The position numbers and the translations under genes are program-made. From the NCBI GenBank assembly GCA_031963415.1, contig JASSUI010000001.1, forward strand, positions 124,001-188,000: 64,000 bases of DNA, read 5' to 3'. Under the pieces are notes generated by a model. It made no database searches, had not been told where the DNA came from, and worked only from the letters and a program-made list of their open reading frames with translations. Numbering within the stretch: the first letter of the stretch is position 1; each line of letters starts with the position of its first letter. This document shows positions 28,027-36,341 of this stretch, piece by piece. The stretch comes from JASSUD01 sp031963415. GTDB lineage: Bacteria; Pseudomonadota; Gammaproteobacteria; Burkholderiales; Burkholderiaceae.

Positions 28027-29166
28027 ATGTTTTCCGATGCTGATTTCGCCTATATGCAGCGAGCCATTGCGCTTGCTGAACGCGGACTGTACACCACTAC
28101 ACCTAATCCACGCGTAGGCTGTGTTTTAGTCAAAAACGGCCAAATCATTGGTGAAGGCTTTACGCAGCCGGTCGGCCAAGCACACGCAGAAATTCAGGCG
28201 CTAAACGACGCGCGTGCTCATGGTCAAGACCCATCTGGGGCCACTGCTTATGTGACGCTTGAACCATGCAGCCACAGCGGGCGCACACCACCTTGTGCAC
28301 AAGCTTTAATTGACGCACAGGTCAAGCGCGTTGTCACGGCGATGCAAGACCCTAATCCGCTCGTGGCTGGAGGTGGCTTTTCGATGTTGCGCGCTGTGCA
28401 TATCGAGGTACAAAGCGGCCTGTTAGAGCAAGCAGCGCGAGAACTTAATTTGGGTTTTATCTCGCGCATGACCCAGGGACGTCCGTGGGTCCGCTTAAAA
28501 ATAGCCGCCAGCTTAGATGGCCGTACCGCGCTACCCAATGGTGTGAGTCAGTGGATTACCGGGGCAGCAGCACGAGCTGATGGACACCACTGGCGCGCTC
28601 GTGCGTGCGCTCTGCTCACCGGCATCGGCACAGTACGAACAGATAATCCGCAGCTTACCGTGCGAGACGTTGACACCCCGCGTCAACCACAACGCATACT
28701 GCTAGATAGCCAGTTAGAAATACCCGTTACTGCACGTCTGCTAGACGGTGCACCTTTACTTATCGTCTGTGCTACAGCACACGCATTAGATAGCCACAAA
28801 GCCGAAGCATTACGTCAGCGTGGTGCTGAAATCATTGCGCTCGCTGGCAACGAAACGACCGACCCAACTAATCAACATGAGCCACGCAACGCTAGAGTTA
28901 ATTTACCGGCACTTTTAAACTTACTCTCAGCACGGGGCATTAATGAATTGCATGTAGAAGCCGGCAGCACGTTAAATGGCTCTTTTCTGCAGCAAGATTG
29001 TGTTGATGAGCTATTAGTTTATCTAGCGCCTACTGTGCTTGGCCAAGCAATGGGTATGTTTAATATGCCATCACCTACTAATCTTGATATACGCAGAAAT
29101 TTCTTTTTTCATTCAGTTGAGCAAATCGGCGAGGATTTACGCATCATTGCTCGCCTTTCCGATTAG
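28027..29166 (+). CDS. ribD: Bifunctional pyrimidine deaminase/reductase RibD
   Basis: Carries out the deamination and side-chain reduction steps of riboflavin synthesis. The deaminase half (1-145) has zinc ligands in GQAHAEIQAL and LEPCSHSGRTPPC. The reductase half (about 150-379) begins RPWVRLKIAASLDGRTAL and has INELHVEAGSTLNGSFL. The length is typical. It heads the group ribD-ribE-ribBA-ribH-nusB. No FMN riboswitch is recognisable upstream. Confidence 0.95.
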   Translation: MFSDADFAYMQRAIALAERGLYTTTPNPRVGCVLVKNGQIIGEGFTQPVGQAHAEIQALNDARAHGQDPSGATAYVTLEPCSHSGRTPPCAQALIDAQVKRVVTAMQDPNPLVAGGGFSMLRAVHIEVQSGLLEQAARELNLGFISRMTQGRPWVRLKIAASLDGRTALPNGVSQWITGAAARADGHHWRARACALLTGIGTVRTDNPQLTVRDVDTPRQPQRILLDSQLEIPVTARLLDGAPLLIVCATAHALDSHKAEALRQRGAEIIALAGNETTDPTNQHEPRNARVNLPALLNLLSARGINELHVEAGSTLNGSFLQQDCVDELLVYLAPTVLGQAMGMFNMPSPTNLDIRRNFFFHSVEQIGEDLRIIARLSD

Positions 29167-29263
29167 TATGACGAACCCCAATACGCACACTCATCACCTT
29201 TAGCTTCATATTTTTACAAACGTTGAGCAGGTGCGAAGAACTTATATTTTTACTGAAGGTATT

Positions 29264-29872
29264 ATGTTTACAGGAATTATCACAGCCATTGGTCAAATTG
29301 AAAGCGCGACTTCATTAGGAGGCGATGACGCTGGTTTAGTACTGACTATTCAGTGCGACCCACTTTTCTTAGCCGATGCGGCACTGGGCGACAGTATCGC
29401 GGTACAAGGTGCTTGCTTAACCGTCGTCACAATCAATCACGATCGTTTTACTGTAGAAGTCTCGCGTGAAACGCTAAATTGCACGGTATCGCTTGATAGA
29501 CCCGGTGAAGTGAATCTTGAAAAAGCATTACGCATGAGTGATCGGCTCGGCGGTCATTGGGTAGCTGGTCACGTGGATGGCACAGGCACTGTATTGGCCT
29601 TCACTCAACAGGGCGAGTCCTATCATTTACAAGTACTCGCGCCCTCTCATTTAGGCCGCTACCTGACCTATAAAGGCTCAGTCGCTATCAACGGAGTTAG
29701 CCTCACTGTGAATACCGTAGAAGATCGGGAGCAAGGCTGCGCGTTCTCCATCAATCTGATCCCGCACACCGTCGCGATGACAACCCTAAAGCATTTACAA
29801 GCGAATACGCAAGTCAACCTCGAAACCGATCTATTAGCGCGTTATGCACAGCGCCTGATCGCTGCATCCTAA
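29264..29872 (+). CDS. ribE: Riboflavin synthase, alpha chain
   Basis: Dismutates two 6,7-dimethyl-8-ribityllumazines to riboflavin. The protein has the two homologous lumazine-binding halves, starting MFTGIITAIGQIESA and GGHWVAGHVDGTG, with a second-half GVSLTVN motif. I start at ATG 29264 because MFTGI is the invariant family N-terminus; the upstream GTG at 29231 adds 11 unrelated residues. Its stop overlaps by four bases the stop of the convergent gene at 29869. That arrangement is unusual, as ribBA would normally follow directly. Confidence 0.95.
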   Translation: MFTGIITAIGQIESATSLGGDDAGLVLTIQCDPLFLADAALGDSIAVQGACLTVVTINHDRFTVEVSRETLNCTVSLDRPGEVNLEKALRMSDRLGGHWVAGHVDGTGTVLAFTQQGESYHLQVLAPSHLGRYLTYKGSVAINGVSLTVNTVEDREQGCAFSINLIPHTVAMTTLKHLQANTQVNLETDLLARYAQRLIAAS

Positions 29873-30501
29873 GAAAGCACTGAATAAATCGAAGGCAAGA
29901 AATTTAGTGAGCTTGCTGTTTCCGGTTTATTCAGCGCCTTTTTCACTTCCAATTTTGCTGATTCGATTTCTTCCTGCTTTTTTTGTTTTTGCGCAATTAG
30001 ATTTTCTTTTTCTTGCTTGAAAAATAGCGATAAAGAAGAAGGTTTATCATTTTTGGTAATTTCAAAAAAGCTATTCAAGAACTCAATCTTTTTTCCTATT
30101 TCTTTAATTTCTATTGCTTTTTTTTGCAAATTAGAATACTGCTTTTCCTCAGAGAATAAATTTTTCTTTAGCAAAGCAATTTCTAAGCTGGCTATCTCCG
30201 CTGATGGAAGCTGCAAATTCAACCAATCAGACCAATATCCCTCGACTGTAAGAGCATGCTTCTCTTCTTCTAACAAAAATAAATATTCCTGTAGACACTC
30301 CACAACACATTTAATAAATTTAAAATTTGACAAATAAAAAATATTGGCTTTATTAATAGTTTTCTTTATGCAATCAATTTTTTCTTGCAGTTTAACTAGT
30401 GATTGATGCCTTTCCTCAAAAGCAGCAGAATTATTGCGTTGATCTGAAATTGATGTTCTTTTATGTGGCAAGAAATACGATTGCGCCACTGTAATTGCCA
30501 T
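29869..30501 (-). CDS. Coiled-coil hypothetical protein inserted in the riboflavin cluster
   Basis: Unrecognised 210-residue AT-rich protein. Residues 1-30 are Ser/Thr-rich (RTSISDQRNNSAAFEE). The rest is mostly charged helix with heptad character (SLVKLQEKIDCIKKTI, KQEKENLIAQKQKKQEEIESAKLEVKKAL). No signal peptide or membrane segment is seen. It lies on the opposite strand between ribE and ribBA, which are neighbours in Burkholderia. Its last 23 codons are formed by a palindrome that also ends ribE transcription. The composition and location suggest acquisition; the function is unknown. Confidence 0.6.
   Translation of the reverse strand: MAITVAQSYFLPHKRTSISDQRNNSAAFEERHQSLVKLQEKIDCIKKTINKANIFYLSNFKFIKCVVECLQEYLFLLEEEKHALTVEGYWSDWLNLQLPSAEIASLEIALLKKNLFSEEKQYSNLQKKAIEIKEIGKKIEFLNSFFEITKNDKPSSLSLFFKQEKENLIAQKQKKQEEIESAKLEVKKALNKPETASSLNFLPSIYSVLS
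29876..29943 (+). terminator. Palindromic terminator downstream of ribE
   Basis: AGCACTGAATAAATCG (29876-29891) pairs with CCGGTTTATTCAGCGCCT (29922-29939), followed by TTTTT on the plus strand. It lies inside the end of the convergent coiled-coil gene. The same outer sequence, AGCGCTGAATAAA, occurs in the palindrome after recD (38415-38479), so it is probably another repeat family used as a terminator. Confidence 0.6.
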
Positions 30502-30554
30502 AGTTATCTCCGTTATTTTTATATTATTTTTTAAAGCTTTTACATACTTCCTAA

Positions 30555-30685
30555 GAGCCTGTTTAAAATCTTTTAAAAAAGCGACTTAGAGGCTTGTATA
30601 GGCTCATGTTGGGGTGAGGAACGAACCCCAACGTGACGGCTAATAACCTCACAAAACACTCTTCTTTGAGATTTTGAACAGGTTC
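30555..30685. repeat. Palindromic intergenic repeat, family B
   Basis: GAGCCTGTTTAAAATCTTTT on the left faces GAGATTTTGAACAGGTTC (30668-30685) on the right. The interior has CATGTTGGGGTGAGGAACG-AACCCCAACGTG, an inner palindrome shared with the copy at 57707. It fills most of the 354 bp between the coiled-coil gene and ribBA. Confidence 0.75.
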
Positions 30686-30855
30686 TAAGAGCTTGATCTG
30701 TCTTTTCTACAGTTAACCGGCACGAGACTACAACAAGGTTACGCAGCTTTCTTTCTTGTTTCTCTCTGAAACTCTAATCAGAGGGAGTGAGGATGGCTTA
30801 GAGAATACGGTATCATCTTGGCTTCTACACTATCTAAAAACCTTCGTTTACTCCC

Positions 30856-31977
30856 ATGACATTTGCCTCAACCTCAGAAATCATTGCAGACATCAAAGCT
30901 GGCCGAATGGTCATCCTAACTGACGCAGAAGAGCGTGAAAATGAAGGGGACATTCTGCTTGCAGCTGATTTTGTCAGCGCTGAGGCCATCAATTTTATGG
31001 TGCGTTTTGCACGCGGTTTGGTCTGCTTAACCCTCACACAAGAGCACTGTCAGCGGCTTAAGCTACCTCTGATGACACAGCGCAATGGTGCACAGTACAG
31101 CACGGCTTTTACCGTTAGCATTGAGGCGGCGCAGGGTGTTTCAACGGGTATCTCGGCAGCAGACCGAGCCCGTACCGTGGAAGCTGCGGTAGCGCCTAAT
31201 GCACGTGCTGAAGATATTGTTCAGCCAGGACATATTTTTCCAGTGGTGGCGCAGCCCGGTGGAGTTTTAGTGCGCGCAGGACACACTGAAGCAGGATGTG
31301 ATCTGACAGCCTTGGCGGGCTTAACACCTGCTGCAGTCATTTGCGAAGTGATGAATGATGACGGCACGATGGCACGCCTGCCTGATCTGCTTAAATTTGC
31401 TGAAAAGCATCAGCTAAAAATAGGCACAATCGCTGAGCTGATTCATTACCGTAGTCGTACTGAGTCCATTATCAAACGCGTCGCGCAGCGTTCTATGCAG
31501 ACTCCATACGGCTCGTTTCGCGCACTCATGTATGTTGATCAGCCGACTGGCACTTCGCATCTCGCCCTTGTACGCGGCACGCCAACGCCTGAACATGAAA
31601 CGTTAGTCCGTGTGCATGAACCATTAAACGTATTGGATTTGTTAGAAACTAGCAGCCCTTTGCACTCTTGGACGCTGCATGCAGCTTTACAAGAAATAGC
31701 TTCGGTTGACTGCGGCGTGGTTGTGCTTTTGAATTGCGATAGCGCAAATGGACATTTAAGCGAAGTTTTTTCTGCTTTTGATGATCGAGAGAAAGCGGCT
31801 CACCTCAAGCATCGCCCCCTTGATTTCAAAACTTATGGCATCGGTGCACAAATTCTGCGCGATGTAGGGGTCGGTAAAATACGCGTATTATCTGAACCGC
31901 GTAAACTTAATATTCTTTCGGGTTATGGCCTTGAAGTAACAGGCTTTATGCCTATGCCTTCTGCGGCTACCCCATAA
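30856..31977 (+). CDS. ribBA: 3,4-dihydroxy-2-butanone 4-phosphate synthase fused to a degenerate GTP cyclohydrolase II-like domain
   Basis: The N-terminal half (1-205) is RibB: it converts ribulose-5-phosphate to dihydroxybutanone phosphate. DAEERENEGDILLAADF, the RLKLPLM segment and GHTEAGCDLTALAG are its active-site motifs. The C-terminal half resembles GTP cyclohydrolase II, but the zinc site (C-x2-GD-x8-C-x-C) is replaced by VRVHEPLNVLDLLETSSPLHSW with no cysteines, so it should not make the pyrimidine precursor. This degenerate fusion is common in Betaproteobacteria, which have a separate ribA elsewhere. ATG 30856 follows a weak ribosome binding site. Confidence 0.92.
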   Translation: MTFASTSEIIADIKAGRMVILTDAEERENEGDILLAADFVSAEAINFMVRFARGLVCLTLTQEHCQRLKLPLMTQRNGAQYSTAFTVSIEAAQGVSTGISAADRARTVEAAVAPNARAEDIVQPGHIFPVVAQPGGVLVRAGHTEAGCDLTALAGLTPAAVICEVMNDDGTMARLPDLLKFAEKHQLKIGTIAELIHYRSRTESIIKRVAQRSMQTPYGSFRALMYVDQPTGTSHLALVRGTPTPEHETLVRVHEPLNVLDLLETSSPLHSWTLHAALQEIASVDCGVVVLLNCDSANGHLSEVFSAFDDREKAAHLKHRPLDFKTYGIGAQILRDVGVGKIRVLSEPRKLNILSGYGLEVTGFMPMPSAATP

Positions 31978-32082
31978 GGAGGTCACCAATGGTCTGGTGG
32001 TAAGCTAACATAGTGCAACCAACAGATTATTTAACGCCTCCTTAATTAACTATTTTTCCTTTTTATTTTCGAGACTCCCTTT

Positions 32083-32568
32083 ATGGAACCTGGACAGTAC
32101 CCCCCTAACTATAACGGCGATGGTCTGCGCGTTGGCATTGTGCAAGCGCGTTTTAACGAGGCTATCGGTGATGGCCTAACCAATGCTTGTATCGAAGAAC
32201 TTGAGCAACTGGGCGTTGTTGGTGAAGATGTATTACTCGTCACCGTACCCGGCGCGCTTGAAATTCCACTTGCATTACAAAAGCTAGCAGAAAGCGGGCA
32301 ATTTGATGCATTACTTGCGACCGGCGCTGTGGTGCGAGGTGACACTTATCATTTTGATGTGGTAGCGAATGAGAGCGCCGCTGGCATCACACGCATTAGC
32401 CTGGATTTTGGGATACCCATTGGCAATGCAGTGCTCACGACTGAAAATGATGAACAGGCTTTTGCGCGTATTAGTGAAAAAGGCCGCCATGCCGCTCGCA
32501 CCGCGATTGAAATGGCAAATATGTGCAGCGCACTTGAACAACTCGCGCTAGACGACGAGAACGACTGA
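32083..32568 (+). CDS. ribH: 6,7-dimethyl-8-ribityllumazine synthase
   Basis: Condenses the RibD product with dihydroxybutanone phosphate. It has VGIVQARFNEAIGDGL, the TVPGALEIPLALQKLA stretch, GAVVRGDTYHFDVVANES (catalytic His in the DTYHFD loop) and the LTTENDEQAFAR C-terminal segment. 161 residues is the normal length. Its stop overlaps the nusB start in TGATG, so the two are translationally coupled. Confidence 0.95.
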   Translation: MEPGQYPPNYNGDGLRVGIVQARFNEAIGDGLTNACIEELEQLGVVGEDVLLVTVPGALEIPLALQKLAESGQFDALLATGAVVRGDTYHFDVVANESAAGITRISLDFGIPIGNAVLTTENDEQAFARISEKGRHAARTAIEMANMCSALEQLALDDEND

Positions 32569-33005
32569 TGAAGAATGCCCGTCATCGCGCTCGTAAATTT
32601 GTCGTACAGAGCCTTTATCAATGGCTGCTCACGCAGGAAGACACAAAAGAAATTGAGCGTCAAATGCGTGAGGAACAAGGCTTTGAGACGATTGATCAAG
32701 CGCATTTTCAAACCCTTCTATATGGCGTGCTAAGCACAGTTGAATCGGTGAAAGCGCAACTGACACCTTATTTAGATCGGCCACTTCATGAACTCTCACC
32801 CGTTGAACATTCGGTGCTACTGATGGGCGCTTATGAACTGGCACACCATCCTGATATACCCTATCGCGTGGTGATTAACGAAGCTGTTGAATTAACCAAA
32901 ACCTTTGGTAGCGTAGAAGGTTATAAATACGTGAATGGTGTTCTTGATAAGTTGGCCTCTCAGCTGCGTACCCTTGAAGTTCAGCGCGATAAGCAAGCGT
33001 CTTAA
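32568..33005 (+). CDS. nusB: Transcription antitermination factor NusB
   Basis: RNA-binding all-helical protein that with NusE and boxA promotes rRNA antitermination. ARHRARKFVVQSLYQWLLT is the N-terminal family motif, and YRVVINEAVELTKTFG-(S)VEGYKYVNGVLDKLA the C-terminal one. 145 residues is typical. The coupled ribH-nusB order is widely conserved. A palindromic half repeat and a terminator follow. Confidence 0.96.
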   Translation: MKNARHRARKFVVQSLYQWLLTQEDTKEIERQMREEQGFETIDQAHFQTLLYGVLSTVESVKAQLTPYLDRPLHELSPVEHSVLLMGAYELAHHPDIPYRVVINEAVELTKTFGSVEGYKYVNGVLDKLASQLRTLEVQRDKQAS

Positions 33006-33050
33006 ACCTGTCTACAAATTAGCCAATAGACCTCAGCCGGGAAAAGCTCG
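33005..33050. repeat. Half copy of palindromic repeat family C
   Basis: AACCTGTCTACAAATTAGCC and the following AGACCTCAGCCGGGAAA resemble the left arm of the palindrome at 55976 (GAACCTGTCCACAAATTGTC...GATCCCGGGGA). The right arm is absent. Confidence 0.45.
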
Positions 33051-33102
33051 GTACCACGCTGCCTTTCTAAGCGCCTTGCCCATCAATTATTTAAAAAAAG
33101 AA

Positions 33103-33160
33103 CCTTTGTCTCCATAAATATATATAGAGACAAAGGCTCCTTTATTCGTCTTTCTATTTT
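33103..33160 (+). terminator. Terminator after nusB
   Basis: CCTTTGTCTC (33103-33112) pairs perfectly with GAGACAAAGG (33127-33136) across a 14-base AT loop. A T-rich tail (TTTATTCGTC, TTTCTATTTTT) follows, and A-rich sequence precedes the stem. It ends the rib-nusB group. The remaining 33161-33553 holds nothing recognisable. Confidence 0.75.
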
Positions 33161-33564
33161 TCCCAACCGTTGGAAGGTTTACTAAACAGGCTTCAGTCAA
33201 TTGATAAGTCAATTGCAAGCATTCATCTTAAGCAACGCAAGATTTTTTACCCTTCTGAATCAGCATTTTAGCCACTCAATTACCGAGTTTAAAAAGACGC
33301 TACCTGGCTATCTATCGCTATGATTAGCTTCAAGCCTAAATCATTTTGTCTGCCTATTGTTACTAGCGAATAGACTGAAATTTAGGTCCAGCGCCACATC
33401 ACTAAAAGAAAGCGCGCATAGCATTTAAGCAAATTCTGAGTACAACGCGAGCAAAGTATCCGTTTGCTATCAGTAGCGCAACCAGACTGATCGTAAGGAA
33501 TAACACGCGCCCAACTATTCAGCACTGTCTTAATTCACCTGAACCCAATCTGTTGGAGGTAGAT

Positions 33565-34434
33565 ATGTCCTTTTCAATTCACTCATCTAGAACATCGATT
33601 AGCTCAATGAATCGCAGAGGATCATTTCAGACTTCCCCTGGCGCCATACAATTGGCCTCGCAAAACAAAATACATAAACATATTCACGAAGCGTTAGCCC
33701 AACTTCGGTCATTAAAAGACTCTGGTTTAATCGCAAAATTTAAGAGTTTAAAAAAAAATTTAGCGAACAACAGCGCTTTAGAATCAGATGACGCCCCAGA
33801 AGAATACTCATTACCTGAAGAAGAAATAGATATTAATGATTATATTACAGGCCTAGAATATTCATTATTATTTTTGAATTCAAGTTTATCTGAAGATATT
33901 ACGGTAAGACAAAATCAATCAAGTCAAATAAAGTACCACAACATAACATTTGATGATGAAAATATAGAATTCATTGAGCAAGCCAAAGAAAAAATTAAAG
34001 AACTATTAGATGAGATAAAACAACTACTTGCCAATCCTTACAAACATCCATCTTTTTTAGAAAAGCGCTGGATTACATGGCTCGTATCATTTGCAGCAGC
34101 TTTAATTAATAGTGTTTTAGCTTATTTATGCGGAGCCCATCTGATCAATCTTCCACCTGAAATATTTAGCATGATCAATGCAGTATTGACTATATTACCT
34201 CGATCAATTCAAGAAAGATTTAACTTACATGATCTTAATGGAGCCTATAAAGAAAAAGAATGGAAAGAAAACGCCGCTCAACTCGATAGCCTGCAAAAAT
34301 CACTTGAATCCATATACGACAATTTTCACGCTATTCATGATGAGATAGATAATTTTCTCTTAAGAGAGGGAATGCTAAATGCAATTTATTCAACATTCGC
34401 TGTCAATAAACAAAAAAATCTGATTGGGATATAA
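33565..34434 (+). CDS. AT-rich hypothetical protein with a hydrophobic segment
   Basis: Unrecognised, 290 residues. The N-terminus is Ser/Arg-rich (SFSIHSSRTSISSMNRRGSF), followed by helical charged regions. One or two hydrophobic stretches lie at about residues 175-215 (WITWLVSFAAALINSVLAYL, then INLPPEIFSMINAVLTIL), and the C-terminus is again helical. GGAGG at 33555-33559 selects ATG 33565 over the in-frame codon at 33553. The RTSIS motif recurs in the coiled-coil protein at 29869, and the two genes share AT-rich composition. A translocated protein that reaches membranes is possible, but nothing proves it. Confidence 0.6.
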   Translation: MSFSIHSSRTSISSMNRRGSFQTSPGAIQLASQNKIHKHIHEALAQLRSLKDSGLIAKFKSLKKNLANNSALESDDAPEEYSLPEEEIDINDYITGLEYSLLFLNSSLSEDITVRQNQSSQIKYHNITFDDENIEFIEQAKEKIKELLDEIKQLLANPYKHPSFLEKRWITWLVSFAAALINSVLAYLCGAHLINLPPEIFSMINAVLTILPRSIQERFNLHDLNGAYKEKEWKENAAQLDSLQKSLESIYDNFHAIHDEIDNFLLREGMLNAIYSTFAVNKQKNLIGI

Positions 34435-34631
34435 CCTATTTTTATAATTTCAATACCGAGTATAAACTTTTATATACTCAGCCCGAGAAACCCCGGCAAA
34501 GCCCCTTAAATGGCAGAATAAATAACCAAAGCTGCCTTTTTACATAGAGTAGGAGGGGCTTGGCAGCAAAGATATGCCTGACTTTAGAGGTTTAGCAGAA
34601 GTTTCCAGAGCATCGAGCCAAATAATTGAGA

Positions 34632-36131
34632 TCACTGAAATGCCACTTCGGCAAAACTCCTCAATTTGCGGCTATGTAAACGATCAACGCCGCTTTTGCG
34701 CAGCAATTCCATCGCCCGAATGCCAATCCGCATATGTTGTTTAACTTGGGTTCGATAAAACTGGTCTGCCATGCCAAAAAGCTTAAGTGAGCCATGTAAG
34801 GGTTTGTCAGACACGCATAAGAGTGTGCCGTATGGCACGCGAAATCGAAAACCATTCGCGGCAATCGTCGCGCTCTCCATATCTAATGCAATCGCGCGGC
34901 TTTGCGAAAAGCGTCGCACGGGTTCTGAATAGTTATGCAATTCCCAATTCCGATCATCGACACTGGCTACCGTACCTGTGCGCATCACGCGCTTTAAATC
35001 TTGCCCTTCTAACTGAGTCACTTCTGCGACCGCTCGTTCAAGCGCGAGCTGCACTTCAGCTAACGCAGGAATGGGTACCCACAGTGGCAAATCAGCATCC
35101 AATACATGATCTTCACGCACATAACCATGTGCCAGCACATAATCACCCAAACGTTGCGTATTACGTAGACCTGCGCAATGCCCCAACATGATCCACGCAT
35201 GGGGGCGTAACACAGCGATATGGTCAGTAATTGTTTTTGCGTTAGATGGCCCAACACCAATATTCAGCATCGTAATGCCGCTGCCGTCTGCTCTCTTTAA
35301 ATGATAGGCCGGCATCTGCGGTAAGCGTGCTGGTGCAGCATTCCCACTTTTTTGCTTAGCGGTTTCTGCCAAATTAGCGTTTACTGTTACCACATCACCT
35401 GGCTCAACAAAGGCTACGTATTGACTACGGTAAGCCCGCTCTACCGGGTCATCGGTATAAGTCATTAACTGGTGGCAGTAAGCGATAAATTCATCGATAT
35501 AAAACTGATAGTTGGTGTACAGCACATGCTTTTGAAAATGCAGCGGCGAAGTAGCCGTGTAATGCTTAAGCCGATGCAGAGAGAAATCTACGCGTGGCGC
35601 GGTAAACAGAGCTAATGGACGTGGCTCACCTGGCGCTGGTTCATAGGTACCATTAACAATACGATCGTCCAATACAGCAAGGTCAGGCACATCAAATATT
35701 TCTCGCAGTTGATGCAATTGCTCGGGCGTTAACTCCCCTTCTATATGAAGGCCTTCGGAAAAAGCAAAATGCAATGGAATAGGTTGTTCAGATAGCCCAA
35801 CTTCAACCGCAATATGATGATTACGCATTAATAAGCTCAGCTGTTCACCATAATAATCACGAAATAAATCAGGACGCGTCACCGTCGTTTCAAATACACC
35901 TGGGCCTGATACAAATCCATACGATTGACGTGAATCAATGCGCGTATTCACTTGTGTGCTAACTCGCACAAATGGATAGCAAGCGCGCACACGCTCCGTG
36001 GGAATTTCACCTTGTTGATAGCGTGCAAATGCTGCTCGCAGGCACGCTATACTGGTTTGATAAAGCGCAGCTAGATGTGCGAGCGCTTGATTTGGGTCTT
36101 CAATTAACTCGGAAGTTGATGACAAATTCAT
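34632..36131 (-). CDS. amn: AMP nucleosidase
   Basis: Hydrolyses AMP to adenine and ribose-5-phosphate, adjusting purine pools. The N-terminal AMP-nucleosidase domain (1-190) contains RACYPFVRVSTQVNTRIDSRQSYGFVSGPG. The C-terminal phosphorylase-like domain has MLNIGVGPSNAKTITDHIAVLRP, IMLGHCAGLR and the ALDMESATIAANGFRFRVPYGTLLCVSDKPLHG stretch. 499 residues is the usual size of the proteobacterial enzyme. It is transcribed divergently from recD across a palindromic repeat. Confidence 0.95.
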   Translation of the reverse strand: MNLSSTSELIEDPNQALAHLAALYQTSIACLRAAFARYQQGEIPTERVRACYPFVRVSTQVNTRIDSRQSYGFVSGPGVFETTVTRPDLFRDYYGEQLSLLMRNHHIAVEVGLSEQPIPLHFAFSEGLHIEGELTPEQLHQLREIFDVPDLAVLDDRIVNGTYEPAPGEPRPLALFTAPRVDFSLHRLKHYTATSPLHFQKHVLYTNYQFYIDEFIAYCHQLMTYTDDPVERAYRSQYVAFVEPGDVVTVNANLAETAKQKSGNAAPARLPQMPAYHLKRADGSGITMLNIGVGPSNAKTITDHIAVLRPHAWIMLGHCAGLRNTQRLGDYVLAHGYVREDHVLDADLPLWVPIPALAEVQLALERAVAEVTQLEGQDLKRVMRTGTVASVDDRNWELHNYSEPVRRFSQSRAIALDMESATIAANGFRFRVPYGTLLCVSDKPLHGSLKLFGMADQFYRTQVKQHMRIGIRAMELLRKSGVDRLHSRKLRSFAEVAFQ

Positions 36132-36200
36132 GATTTAACTTAAGTTGACGAGCGTGTTCTGCACGCTAAAAAAGTGCTGCATAATCAATAGGCATGTAAT

Positions 36201-36310
36201 AGAACCTCTGCAAAATTCCGAGCCAGACAGGCCGACGCGGACAGTATAAGAGTACGGCAAGGAGGCCTTAGTTACTTATCCTGCAACCCGAGGGATTTTG
36301 CGAAGACTCT
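36201..36310. repeat. Palindromic intergenic repeat, family D
   Basis: AGAACCTCTGCAAAATTCCGAG (left) faces CGAGGGATTTTGCGAAGACTCT (right). The centre carries AGTACGGCAAGGAGG, related to the family A core. A further GGAACCTCTGCAAAC at 2751 looks like a lone left arm of the same type. Confidence 0.6.
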
Positions 36311-36341
36311 TTAAAAGAGTGCGCTATGCTCTAGTTTAACC

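Noticed and set aside
30686..30855. FMN riboswitch ahead of ribBA
   Set aside because: None of the conserved RFN-element segments could be found.
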